From the NCBI GenBank assembly GCA_028335825.1, contig JAIOKI010000017.1, positions 1 through 64,000 on the forward strand: 64,000 nucleotides of DNA. Direction: 5' to 3'. The position numbers and the translations under genes were made by a program. Numbering within the stretch: position 1 is the stretch's first letter; each line of letters begins with the position of its first letter. This document shows positions 55,692 to 64,000 of the stretch, one piece after another. Below the pieces are notes generated by a model. The model was not told the origin of the DNA. It searched no databases and saw only the letters and a program-made list of their open reading frames with translations. Source of the DNA: Nosema muscidifuracis. Taxonomy: Eukaryota > Microsporidia > Nosematidae.

Positions 55692-58220
55692 ATGAAAGAA
55701 GTTCTCGACTACAATGTTGTACCTGAACACTACAACTTAAAAATTAATATCAGTAAAGAATATTTTGAAGGAGATGAGGAAGTAATTCTTACAGTCAAGC
55801 AGAAGACAAGACAATTCAATTTTAATTCAGAAGATCTTGAATTAAATGATATGAAGATATTTGTTAATGAAATTGAACAGGATTTTACTAAAGAAATTGA
55901 AAACAGCTTTGTTACTGTAAAATTTAAAAACTGTGAGATAAATGTTAATGATAAACTAAGAATGTGTTGTAAATTTAAGGGTGAGTATTCCAAAGATATG
56001 TGGGGATTTTATAAGAGTACATACAATGGTGATGATTTGTACTCTACAGATTTTGAGCCAACAAATGCAAGAAGAGCTTTTCCTTGTTGGGATCAGCCAG
56101 ATCTCAAAGCTACTTTTGATATAGCTATTAAACCTCAAGAAGGTTACGGTGCATTGAGTAACTCTTCTCTTAAAGAAGTTAAAGATGGTTATTATTACTT
56201 CAATACCACACCTAGGATGTCTACCTATATTGTAGCATATATATCAGGTAAATTAGAACCACTTACTAGATACACTAAAAGAAATATTCCTATTAGTGTG
56301 TATTCACACAAAGATGAAAAAGAATGGGGATTATATGCAGCTAAAGTCGCTGTAGAGTGTTTAGATTTTTTTGAAGAATATTTTGCTATTGATTATCCAT
56401 TACCAAAATTAGATTTGGTAACTATACCTACATTTGTAAGTGGAGCTATGGAAAATTGGGGTCTAGTCACATTTAGAAAGACATCTTTATTATATGAAGA
56501 GGAAACTACTAGTATTAGATCTAAAAAAAGAATAGCAGAAACTGTTTGTCATGAATTAGCTCATATGTGGTTTGGTAATTTAGTTACAATGACTTGGTGG
56601 AATGATTTATGGTTAAATGAAGGATTTGCTACTTGGGCTTCATATTTAGCAATGAGTAATATTTCTAAAGATCTTATTGATTGGGATGTATGGACAGAAT
56701 TTATAGTATCAGATATTGAGGCTGGAATGAACCACGATTGTTTAAATTCTTCTCATCCTATAGCTGTAAATGTTAATAAACCATCAGAAATAAGTCAGAT
56801 TTTCGATACAATTTCATACTCAAAAGGTGCTTCTATGATTAGAATGCTTGAAGGATTTATTGGTCAAGATTCTTTTAGAGATGGAATTAGAGCTTATTTG
56901 AATAAATATAAATACTCTAATGCTTCTACAAATGATTTATGGGATTCTTTTAATAAAGAACTAAATGTCAAAGATCTTATGGAAGATTGGATTAATAAAA
57001 CAGGGTTCCCTATTATTGAGATCAAAGATGCATCTTGTAATAATTTAACCGAAAATGGCTCTTTAGCATCTGATCAGAATATGAGTAATTTGAATAAAAA
57101 TGAATTAAAGATTGAACAATCTAGATTTTTTCAATCAGGTGATAAAAGTCAAGATATCTGGAAAATTCCATTGAAAATAAGATGGTATGATGTAACTCCT
57201 ACTATTGATTGTAAGCTTATGTTAGATAAAGAAATGTTATTAACTAAACAATCTAAATTGTACAAATTTAATGACGGTGCTTCAAGTTTTTACAGAGTTA
57301 AATATCCAATAGACAATCTTACAGCTTTATTTGAGGTGAAAATGGATGCATCTAACAAACTTAATTTGATAAATGATTTATTTGCATTAATTTTTGCTAA
57401 TCAGACACCTGCTCTTGATGGTATAGTTATTAGTGAGATATTTGTAGAAGAAAAAAATCCTGAAATTCTTGGTACAATTTTATCGAATCTTGCTAAAATT
57501 CGTGGATTGTTCCATAATGAAGATTCTGTAGTAAGACATCTTAATGAAGTTATTTTAGATCTTGTTGGACGAAGATTTAAAGATATTGATCTTACAGAAA
57601 AAGATATTAAGACTGAGACAGCCATACTCAATAGTTTGATATTATCTTATGGTTTATCAGCTGGATCTAAAGAAATTAAAGATAAATTAGCAGAAGGTTT
57701 TGAGCTATATGAGAAGGATAAATATATCAACCCTGAATATATAAGACCTATATTCTATTCTGTAGTTAATGATAAATTTGATACTTTATGGGATATATCT
57801 AAGACTTCAACTTTACCCGATGAAAAAATTATGGCTTTATCTTCATTAGCTTATCTTCAGGAAGAAAATATGTTAGAGAAAATGTTTAAGTTGTATCCAG
57901 AAATTGAACCACATAATAGTATTTACTTTTTCTTGTATCTTTCTTCTAACTATAAACAGAAAAATTACGTCATTAATTATATACTTGATCATTTTGATGA
58001 AATACGAAGTTATATGAAAAATGATAGATTATTTCAGTATGTTATTGAGAATGTATTAGGATGTACTTCATCTGATACACAGGCAAATAAAGTTATCAAT
58101 TTATTGTCAACTAAGAAAGGAGGAGAAATTACTATGGCTATTAATAAGTCTATTGAGAAGATTGAGCATAATTTGAAATTTAAGAAATTCAATAATGATT
58201 TAGTGAAGGAAGAGGAATAA
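55692..58220 (+). CDS. M1-family zinc aminopeptidase, 842 aa
   Basis: Gluzincin aminopeptidase of the puromycin-sensitive/Aap1 type. Domains in order: N-terminal beta saddle (about 1-190), catalytic domain with the exopeptidase motif GAMEN (251-255), zinc site HELAH (287-291) plus Glu310 in NEGFAT, the transition-state Tyr376 in SYSKGAS, then a beta sandwich and a helical C-terminal domain. All active-site residues are present. It removes N-terminal residues from peptides, presumably cytosolic, since there is no leader when translation starts at 55692. That ATG has ACCC eight bases upstream and gives the usual family length; the in-frame ATG at 55635 and TTG at 55629 would add a non-homologous extension. 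Its 3' flank carries a minisatellite. Confidence 0.95.
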   Translation: MKEVLDYNVVPEHYNLKINISKEYFEGDEEVILTVKQKTRQFNFNSEDLELNDMKIFVNEIEQDFTKEIENSFVTVKFKNCEINVNDKLRMCCKFKGEYSKDMWGFYKSTYNGDDLYSTDFEPTNARRAFPCWDQPDLKATFDIAIKPQEGYGALSNSSLKEVKDGYYYFNTTPRMSTYIVAYISGKLEPLTRYTKRNIPISVYSHKDEKEWGLYAAKVAVECLDFFEEYFAIDYPLPKLDLVTIPTFVSGAMENWGLVTFRKTSLLYEEETTSIRSKKRIAETVCHELAHMWFGNLVTMTWWNDLWLNEGFATWASYLAMSNISKDLIDWDVWTEFIVSDIEAGMNHDCLNSSHPIAVNVNKPSEISQIFDTISYSKGASMIRMLEGFIGQDSFRDGIRAYLNKYKYSNASTNDLWDSFNKELNVKDLMEDWINKTGFPIIEIKDASCNNLTENGSLASDQNMSNLNKNELKIEQSRFFQSGDKSQDIWKIPLKIRWYDVTPTIDCKLMLDKEMLLTKQSKLYKFNDGASSFYRVKYPIDNLTALFEVKMDASNKLNLINDLFALIFANQTPALDGIVISEIFVEEKNPEILGTILSNLAKIRGLFHNEDSVVRHLNEVILDLVGRRFKDIDLTEKDIKTETAILNSLILSYGLSAGSKEIKDKLAEGFELYEKDKYINPEYIRPIFYSVVNDKFDTLWDISKTSTLPDEKIMALSSLAYLQEENMLEKMFKLYPEIEPHNSIYFFLYLSSNYKQKNYVINYILDHFDEIRSYMKNDRLFQYVIENVLGCTSSDTQANKVINLLSTKKGGEITMAINKSIEKIEHNLKFKKFNNDLVKEEE

Positions 58221-58229
58221 AATAATTTT

Positions 58230-58540
58230 TCTTAAAATTTCATTTTTATAATTTGTCGAAACTAAGCTTATCTTGAAATTTCATTTTTATAATTTGTCGA
58301 AACTAAGCTTATCTTGAAATTTCATTTTTATAATTTGTCAAGAATATCGTTTATCTTGAAATTTCATTTTTATAATTTGTCGAGACTAAACTTATCTTGA
58401 AATTTCATTTTTATAATTTGTCGAAACTAAGCTTATCTTGAAATTTCATTTTTATAATTTGTCGAAACTAAGCTTATCTTGAAATTTCATTTTTATAATT
58501 TGTCAAGAATATGTTTATCTTGAAATTTCATCTTTATTTT
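58230..58540. repeat. Minisatellite, 41-bp unit, about 7.5 copies
   Basis: Head-to-tail units beginning TCTTGAAATTTCATTTTTAT start at 58230, 58271, 58312, 58354, 58395, 58436, 58477 and 58518 (the last partial). Two variants alternate: a common one ending CGAAACTAAGCTTA and a rarer one (units 3 and 7) ending AAGAATAT(C)GTTTA. Each unit holds the palindrome GAAATTTC, and the common form also holds TAAGCTTA. The array begins about ten bases after the aminopeptidase stop, so it forms its 3' UTR or terminator zone. Length is likely to vary between strains. Confidence 0.92.
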
Positions 58541-58747
58541 ATTGCTATAAAAAGGATACAAAATAAATTTAAATATTATTAGGCTAATAATAAATGAAAT
58601 TTTGTAATTATTTTCCTTACAATAGATAAAACTTTGGTTTTTTTAATTTAAAAAAAAGGATAAAAGTTTAATTAAGTCCACTAAAAGGAGATCTTAAATA
58701 AGATTGGTTAATTTATATAGTATAAGTAGATTTATTCTAAAACCACC
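58541..58747. other. Short intergenic gap before the Sel1 gene
   Basis: About 200 bases of A/T-rich sequence. The ACCACC motif just before ATG 58748 is probably the start element. Confidence 0.5.
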
Positions 58748-59905
58748 ATGTACAATAAATTTACAATATTTGATAAAAAATTTCAAGACAGCTTTATACA
58801 ACTTAAACAGAAGAATGATCCAAATGATGTATTCAAATTTCTTAAAGAATACGTCATTTCTATAGAAAGTGGTGGAATAAATTCTAAAAGATTTATTCTT
58901 AACATAAACCCACTTAAAATAGATAAACAAACTCAGAAATTTATAAGAGAATTCAATGCATATTTCTTAGAATTTCTTATAAAAATGGCAGCAGTACTCA
59001 CTAACAGAAAATTATCAAGTGAAGCACATGTTTATCTTGGACTGACTTATGAGATAGGTCTATTTGGTATATCTATTAATCAGAAGAATGCTTTTAATTA
59101 TTATATTGTAGCAGCTAAACAGAATAATAAATTTGGGACTTACAGATTGGCACAGGCTTATGAAAAAGTCATGGGAGAGAAAGAAGGATATACAAAAGCT
59201 TTATATTTTTATAGATGTGCTGCTAAATTGGGATGTATATATGGTATGCACACTTATGGATCTATTCTTTTAAGAGGTGAATTGAATAGTAAAAAAGATT
59301 TTGATACGGGAATGTTTTATCTTAAATTAGCTAGTCAAAAGGCTTCTGATGTTTATCCTTTTCCTTATTATGATCTTGGTCAGGTCTATGAGTCACAAAA
59401 TTATTGTGATGAAATAGAAGCAGATGATGATTATGCATTTAGGATGTATGAACGAGGGGCTAGATTAGGATGTCCTAATTCACAATATAGAGTGGGTAAA
59501 TGTTATGAGACAGGATCTTTATTTAGAGATTTAAATATTAAATTAGCTTTAGAATATTATAAGAAGGCTGCTGATAATGGACATATGGATGCTCAATATA
59601 TTCTATCTAAATTTCTATTTACAGGGGTAGAAGGTTTAGTATCAAGAAATTATAGTCAATCATTTTTTTATGCTTTACAATCTGCTATAAGAGGTCATCC
59701 TGAAGGAGCTTGTTCAGTAGCTGAATTTGCTGAATGGGGTTATGGAGTAAAAAAAAGTAGAGTTTTATCTTTATGGTGGTATACGATAGCATCTAAACTA
59801 GGTAATAAACAAGCTGATTTTAAGAAAAATGAATTGAGAGTACAAATTAATTTAGATAATCAAGGACCTTCTTATAAAAGAAAAAGATGGTGTTACTGTT
59901 GTTAA
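58748..59905 (+). CDS. Sel1-repeat protein, Skt5/Chs4-like chitin synthase regulator
   Basis: 385 residues. Residues about 92-360 consist of six to seven Sel1-like repeats with the A-x2-YY-x-AA and G-x3-A-x-Y-x-LG patterns (for example LALEYYKKAADNGHMDAQYI and SLWWYTIASKLGNKQADF). Fungal Skt5/Chs4 proteins have this layout plus a C-terminal lipid-modification signal. Here the end KRKRWCYCC offers a polybasic stretch and three cysteines that could be prenylated or palmitoylated. The role would be recruiting or activating chitin synthase at the plasma membrane, important for the chitinous endospore. ERAD Hrd3/Sel1L is less likely because leader and membrane segment are lacking. Confidence 0.78.
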   Translation: MYNKFTIFDKKFQDSFIQLKQKNDPNDVFKFLKEYVISIESGGINSKRFILNINPLKIDKQTQKFIREFNAYFLEFLIKMAAVLTNRKLSSEAHVYLGLTYEIGLFGISINQKNAFNYYIVAAKQNNKFGTYRLAQAYEKVMGEKEGYTKALYFYRCAAKLGCIYGMHTYGSILLRGELNSKKDFDTGMFYLKLASQKASDVYPFPYYDLGQVYESQNYCDEIEADDDYAFRMYERGARLGCPNSQYRVGKCYETGSLFRDLNIKLALEYYKKAADNGHMDAQYILSKFLFTGVEGLVSRNYSQSFFYALQSAIRGHPEGACSVAEFAEWGYGVKKSRVLSLWWYTIASKLGNKQADFKKNELRVQINLDNQGPSYKRKRWCYCC

Positions 59906-60180
59906 TTTATAATTATTTTAAATTAATCAACAGTCTTTTTTAATATAAGAAAATAGTGTCTCTGTTGTTAATTTATAATTATTCTAAATTAAAATAATTC
60001 TTAAATTTTGTATTTTCTTAATATTTCTTTCAATATGTATTAAAATTGTTCTTCTAATAATAGCAATTAAATTTTTTTTCAATATGTTTTAAATTGTTCC
60101 TTTATTAATTAAAATAAATTTTTTTTCAATACATCTTATAATTGTTCATCTAATAATTGCAATAAAATTCTTCTCAATCT
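59893..60180. repeat. Short duplications downstream of the Sel1 gene
   Basis: The block GTTGTTAATTTATAATTATT occurs at about 59897 and again at about 59964, so the gene's last bases are part of a local duplication. After that, three degenerate copies of about 50 bases beginning TTTCAATA run from about 60028 to 60180. Confidence 0.65.
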
Positions 60181-60585
60181 TTATTCTGTCCATATTATAT
60201 CATACACTAATAAATAATCATCTTCTTTATATTTCTTACTAACATAAGCAAAATTAATTTTATATTTAGAAATATTGAGTACATTGTATATTTCATTAAT
60301 CTTATCACTAAGTTGTACAAAATACTTATATTTGGTATACAAATGTATTCTTTTGTACTTCTCTGTATCTAAAATATCTTTAATATGATAAATAATATCT
60401 TCAAGATTATAATTAATTTCTATTTTTAAAATATCTCTAGTAAGATTAGCACCAGTAGATTTTGTATATACTAGCCTGTACTTCTTATTGTTTATATCGA
60501 TATACGATATCTGCTTGATCTCACTTCTTGTATCAGCAGGAAGACCATCTTCATTATTTTCTCTTATTTTATTTTCTAAGTGCAT
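60181..60585 (-). CDS. Small soluble protein, 134 aa, unknown
   Basis: ATG at 60585 preceded by AACCCATAA, a good start motif. The protein has no leader and no membrane segment. A central stretch, DILKIEINYNLEDIIYHIKD followed by RIHLYTKYKYFVQLSDKINE, alternates strand and helix in a way that could fit an Alba-like fold such as the Pop7/Rpp20 subunit of RNase P/MRP, but the match is too weak for a call. It is otherwise charged and housekeeping-like in codon content, and lies in the gene-dense part of the window, so it is probably a real conserved gene. Confidence 0.65.
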   Translation of the reverse strand: MHLENKIRENNEDGLPADTRSEIKQISYIDINNKKYRLVYTKSTGANLTRDILKIEINYNLEDIIYHIKDILDTEKYKRIHLYTKYKYFVQLSDKINEIYNVLNISKYKINFAYVSKKYKEDDYLLVYDIIWTE

Positions 60586-60598
60586 TTATGGGTTTATG

Positions 60599-60670
60599 CT
60601 ATAAAATATTATTTAAAAATGTCATAAATGTCTGAGACAACAAAATTATAAAATTTATTGCTCTTATCAT
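60599..60670 (-). other. Micro-ORF of 23 codons behind an ACCCC motif
   Basis: ACCCC lies ten bases before an ATG that opens a hydrophobic 23-codon frame (begins MIRAINFIILL), ending 13 bases before the start of the 134-residue gene, in another frame. It may be an upstream ORF in that gene's leader or a chance frame. Confidence 0.25.
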
Positions 60671-60832
60671 TTATAAATTGGGGTAAAGAAAAAAAAATGA
60701 AAAAATAAGAAAAAAAAATTTATTTAATTTTGAAGAAAATTTTATTAAATAATAATATTTTTTAAATTAGATTTTATTATTTTTGTTCTAAAGACTTAAA
60801 TTTCAAAAAAGTGACTCATCATAAAATTTTAA

Positions 60833-60976
60833 TTATTTTTTAAGAATATCTTCTATTTCTTTAGTCACACTAGGACTAATTTGATACATCTGCTGTATTT
60901 TCTTCTTAATATCTTCATTAATATCTGTTGGAATATTCTGACTACAAAGAATAGAAAAAATGTATAAAAATATCAT
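60833..60976 (-). CDS. Tiny putative secreted protein, 47 aa
   Basis: ATATCCCCTTAA stands directly before the ATG (60976), a textbook start for this genome. The frame is open to TAA at 60833. Residues 1-12 (MIFLYIFSILCS) make a short signal peptide. The mature part (begins QNIPTDINEDIKKKIQQMYQ) is charged and probably a single helix hairpin. I recognise no family. The start context and signal peptide make it more likely a real gene than chance despite its size. Confidence 0.6.
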   Translation of the reverse strand: MIFLYIFSILCSQNIPTDINEDIKKKIQQMYQISPSVTKEIEDILKK

Positions 60977-61383
60977 TTAAGGGGATATATTAATTTATCT
61001 AAATTATTTTAAATATTTTAAAGAGAGTGATTAAATCAAATAGAATAATAATTAATTAAAATATAAAATAAAATATTTTTTTACTTTTTTCTATTTCTTT
61101 AACTTTAAAGAGTCATTTATTAATTTTGATTTTATATATTCTTTGACTCTGCTATGTACTCTTTGTTAACACATTATTTAAATTATATTATAAGAGATTA
61201 TCTTTATTTTATATTTATGTAGTGTTACTCAATAATTAACTAATAAATTTTCTTCATCTCAACCATCTTATAAGAGATTATATTTATGTAGTGTTACTCA
61301 GTAATTAAATAATAGATTCTAATAATGAATTTTAAAAAATATTATATCAAATTCAATGTAAGATAATATAAAATAAAATATAT
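60977..61383. other. Spacer with a two-copy repeat
   Basis: Apart from the duplication at 61188-61312 nothing is seen. The sequence is A/T-rich. Confidence 0.5.
61188..61312. repeat. Imperfect direct duplication
   Basis: TTATAAGAGATTAT followed by ATATTTATGTAGTGTTACTC occurs at 61188-61251 and again at 61267-61312, the first copy carrying a short insertion. It lies in the 3' flank of the minus-strand gene at 61384. Confidence 0.7.
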
Positions 61384-61662
61384 TTAATCATGTGATAGTA
61401 GAACATCTTGCTGTCTCTCAGATAATTTATAAGGTTCAAACAATGGTATATTAGGATTATGAAAGTTTTTATGTGTGATAGGTCTTAATAACTCTTTCCT
61501 AGTCTTTTCATCTATTTCTTTGGATAATAAAAATTCTTGAACAAGTGGATGAGGTGAATCTTCTTCTTTCTTATCATTCCATTTTTTTATAGAAGATACT
61601 CTCTTTGTTGCTAAGTATCTTCCTAAGACTGATATTATATAAACTATTAATGGTACTTTCAT
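61384..61662 (-). CDS. Small protein with N-terminal hydrophobic segment, 92 aa
   Basis: Complete frame from ATG 61662. Residues 1-15 (MKVPLIVYIISVLGR) are hydrophobic and short, compatible with a signal anchor or a mitosomal/ER targeting stretch. The rest is charged (RVSSIKKWNDKKEEDSPHPL, then ELLRPITHKNFHNPNIPLFE) and looks conserved in style, with Pro-rich loops. No CCC motif is seen. The family is not recognised. It could be a small membrane-complex subunit. Codon balance is better than in the surroundings, so it is probably real. Confidence 0.6.
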   Translation of the reverse strand: MKVPLIVYIISVLGRYLATKRVSSIKKWNDKKEEDSPHPLVQEFLLSKEIDEKTRKELLRPITHKNFHNPNIPLFEPYKLSERQQDVLLSHD

Positions 61663-62688
61663 GAAAAAATCATTTCATTTTTCTTTTTATTTTGTTTTAT
61701 GAGTGATACAGATTTGATACAAAATGTTAAGGATTACATTCATTGGTCAGTTTCTTAAATAATAAAAAAATAAAAATTATCATTTATTTTTTTATATTAC
61801 TCAAATAAAAAGATAATAATTTTAAAAAATGATATGTAAAAACAGGTTTTGATTTTTGGATTATTTGAAATCATTTTTTTATTTAAATATTTTAAATACT
61901 TAATTCATATTTCATATCTGTAGTATAATAAAAACTATGGTATAATATTCTATTTTAATAGAAGAAGTTATCTCATACAACAATTATTATTTAATGTAAA
62001 TATAACAGAAAATATTTTTTTAATTAAAAATTTATTTTACAAAAGCAAATCTGAATATATTTTTCTGTTAAGCATGACATTTTTATAAAAATTATTTTTA
62101 TTTCTTATGAAAAAAGTGACTGATATGTTTAACATTTATTGTTTATTTTATCAAAAAATTACAATAATAGAAATATTTAAATGAGGTGATTGGTTTTTAT
62201 AAATTGATTATTTGTATAATGTAATGATATAAATATATTTTGTTTATACTTAAAAACGTACTTATAGTTTTTATTATTTTAATATTTTGTTTGATTATTT
62301 GTTTATAATCAAACAAAATTATCAATCGTGATTATTGATTGAACGTATCCAATAAAAACACAAGATTTACTAAAAATTTTTTTATCAATATATCCGGATA
62401 AATATCCAATACTATTCATTTCTTATAAATTAAACAAACTGTTTTAGATATCTTACATTGTAAATATATGAAAAATAAAATCAAAGTTAATTTCAAATAA
62501 TCTTTATAGATTATTGAACCAGTATCAATATAATAATAAAACAAATTCTTACTCATTTTTAGAATTTTAAAATTTTTTTACAAATATTCAACTCTATTTC
62601 TTACATATTCTTAAACCTTAATAAAATCATTGGTCAAAAATGAAACACTGACATATAAAGATATAAAAAAAACATATCTGTACAATAA
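61663..62688. other. Spacer with a strong hairpin
   Basis: 1 kb of A/T-rich sequence without a gene. The only structured element is the inverted repeat at 62284-62319. Confidence 0.5.
62284..62319. repeat. Perfect 14-bp inverted repeat with 8-base loop
   Basis: ATTTTGTTTGATTA (62284-62297) pairs fully with TAATCAAACAAAAT (62306-62319). A smaller ATCAAT/ATTGAT pair follows directly. It could act as a hairpin terminator or replication structure, or be a transposon scar. Confidence 0.7.
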
Positions 62689-63699
62689 ATGATTTTTCTC
62701 GTTATCTTTATAAAAATTACTATATGCTCAAGATTTTTGGGACTAGGTAGAAATCCTTCTAGTGGACATGTAGTAAGAGAATCTCCTATTAATAATGGAA
62801 GTGGAGCTGGTGGATCGGCAGTACACCATCATCTTGGAGATACTGGATTAAAAGCTATGGTTATTACAGAAGATGTCTTACATAAAGGGGATGGTAAAGC
62901 TTATACATCAGTACCAACTTTGACTAATGCTTTAAAAGGAGGTACAGCCAAAAGTTTTGATCAGCAGATTATTGAAATGAAAGTCGGTGCTCTTGTTTCA
63001 GCTAAAGAAAGTCTTGCTGCTAAGCATTCAGCTTCAATGTTTATGCATAAGATTAAACAGTTAGAAGCCGAAGAAAAATTAGCTAAAGCTAGTCTACTTC
63101 AAAAACAAAAAGAGGAAATTGATATGATATTGCATTCACCAAAAGAAGAACTTGTTAAAGATATTATGCCTATTATAGCTGTAACACCACATTCTTTGGG
63201 ATTCGTTGAACATGATAAACTTGAATTACAACGATTAAATGATATCAGAATGGCAGCTCTTAAAGAAGGAGATATGCAAAAAAGAAATGCATTATTACAT
63301 GAAAGACCTAATAACGAAAGTCCTATGGAGAGTTTGTCTAGTAATCCTGATCTAATAGCTTCATTCTATGCAAATGCTCCTGTGAATAAAGCTTCAGCTG
63401 TAGTTGATCCTACAATGGGTAAATTTTCTATAATTAACGATGCTAACAGACTTCACGCTCAGAAAGATGGACATAACAGAAATGTTATACCAAGAGCGCG
63501 AAGAAGTGTATCCGGAACATCTGAAGGAGATACTTCCCAAAATTCTATTAGTTCTACAGATGATAATATCGATTTGGTAGATGATAGTCCTGAAGATTCA
63601 TCTAATAATTCAAGAAGAGGTTCAAGGAGAAATCCAAATAGGGGTTTAAGAAACCGTCGTTCATCTGGAGGTCTTAATTTCGGAAAAGGATGGCTTTAA
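62689..63699 (+). CDS. Cysteine-free secreted protein, candidate spore wall/polar tube component, 336 aa
   Basis: Residues 1-14 (MIFLVIFIKITICS) are a signal peptide holding the only cysteine, so the mature chain has none. Regions in order: Gly/Ser/His-rich (20-50), a conserved-looking stretch (VITEDVLHKGDGKAYTS), a long Ala/Lys/Glu helix likely to form a coiled coil (about 98-150), a Met/Asn/Ala-rich middle, an acidic Ser/Asp tail (about 275-308) and an Arg-rich C-terminus (RRGSRRNPNRGLRNRRSS). Secreted, cysteine-free and charge-segregated chains are known among microsporidian coat and tube proteins; PTP3 has no cysteines but is several times longer. I therefore call it only a candidate. Codon use is the most balanced in the window, suggesting high expression. 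Confidence 0.6.
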   Translation: MIFLVIFIKITICSRFLGLGRNPSSGHVVRESPINNGSGAGGSAVHHHLGDTGLKAMVITEDVLHKGDGKAYTSVPTLTNALKGGTAKSFDQQIIEMKVGALVSAKESLAAKHSASMFMHKIKQLEAEEKLAKASLLQKQKEEIDMILHSPKEELVKDIMPIIAVTPHSLGFVEHDKLELQRLNDIRMAALKEGDMQKRNALLHERPNNESPMESLSSNPDLIASFYANAPVNKASAVVDPTMGKFSIINDANRLHAQKDGHNRNVIPRARRSVSGTSEGDTSQNSISSTDDNIDLVDDSPEDSSNNSRRGSRRNPNRGLRNRRSSGGLNFGKGWL

Positions 63700-64000
63700 A
63701 TATAGATCCAACAAATAAATTTTTTAAATTTTTTTGAATTATTTATAAAATTTTTATAATAGATAGTATAGCTTTAAAATTAAAAATTAATACAGCAATC
63801 TTTTAATTAAATTCAACAAACAAACAAATATAAAAAAATTAAATCAAATAAATATTTTTAATATTCAATTTTAACGAAATTTAAATTAAATAAAATATAA
63901 CAAATTTTTATTTATATACGAATATTAAAATTAAATAAGATATAACAAATTTTTATACGAATATTAAAATCAAATAAGATATAACAAATTTTTATTTATA
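63700..64000. other. 3' flank with tandem repeat running off the window
   Basis: From about 63882 three copies of a 39-45 base unit containing AAATAAGATATAACAAATTT (first copy with one change), mostly ended by ACGAATATTAAA, run to the edge at 64000, so the array is probably longer. The part before it is plain A/T. Confidence 0.7.

Noticed and set aside
55730-55993. Minus-strand frames inside the aminopeptidase (also 55956-56138 and 57401-57631)
   Set aside because: Antisense shadows of a well-supported enzyme gene.

Overview
The window looks like one end of a microsporidian chromosome, most likely of the Nosema/Vairimorpha group. Supporting signs are the extreme A+T bias, compact intron-less genes with a CCC or CCAT motif within a few bases of the ATG, many lineage-specific secreted proteins, homologues of known microsporidian families (homeodomain protein, M1 aminopeptidase, Sel1/Skt5 protein, VRG4-type transporter, HECT ligase) and a telomere built of CCTA/CCTAA units at the left edge. 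The genus is an inference.

Layout. 1-2009 is the telomere, read on its C-rich strand. 2-16 kb is a gene-poor, very A+T-rich subtelomere with a few small secreted or membrane genes, a J-domain-like membrane protein without its HPD motif, and many scraps of dead genes. 16-49 kb is a middle zone with an alpha/beta hydrolase, a homeodomain protein, a Cys-Gly-Pro-Asp-Gly repeat protein and three paralogous pairs of unknown proteins, called families A, B and C here. A, B and C lie together in the same direction at 43.0-48.3 kb. Second copies lie at 20.4 kb (A'), 36.0-37.0 kb (B', frame-shifted) and 30.4-32.1 kb (C'). B' and C' keep the B-C order but are inverted. Decayed repeats, including a Ty3/gypsy reverse-transcriptase relic at about 26.2-27.3 kb and a two-copy unidentified repeat at about 24.6 and 33.2 kb, fill the space between. 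A membrane-anchored HECT ligase sits at 49.7-51.5 kb.

At 52.0-52.8 kb lies a short, young Ty3/gypsy LTR element with identical 80-bp LTRs and a 5-bp target duplication. Its primer-binding region matches the whole 3' half of a tRNA. From about 54 kb inward the sequence becomes gene-dense: nucleotide-sugar transporter, M1 aminopeptidase, Sel1-repeat chitin-synthase-regulator-like protein, several very small genes with perfect CCC start motifs, and a cysteine-free secreted protein that is a candidate spore-wall or polar-tube component.

The genes do not form an operon-like pathway. The common theme of the outer 50 kb is secretion and paralogue turnover, as expected for a host-interaction subtelomere. 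The inner 10 kb touches glycosylation (GDP-mannose transport), chitin synthesis and spore coat. Homology calls come from reading motifs by eye; no search was run.
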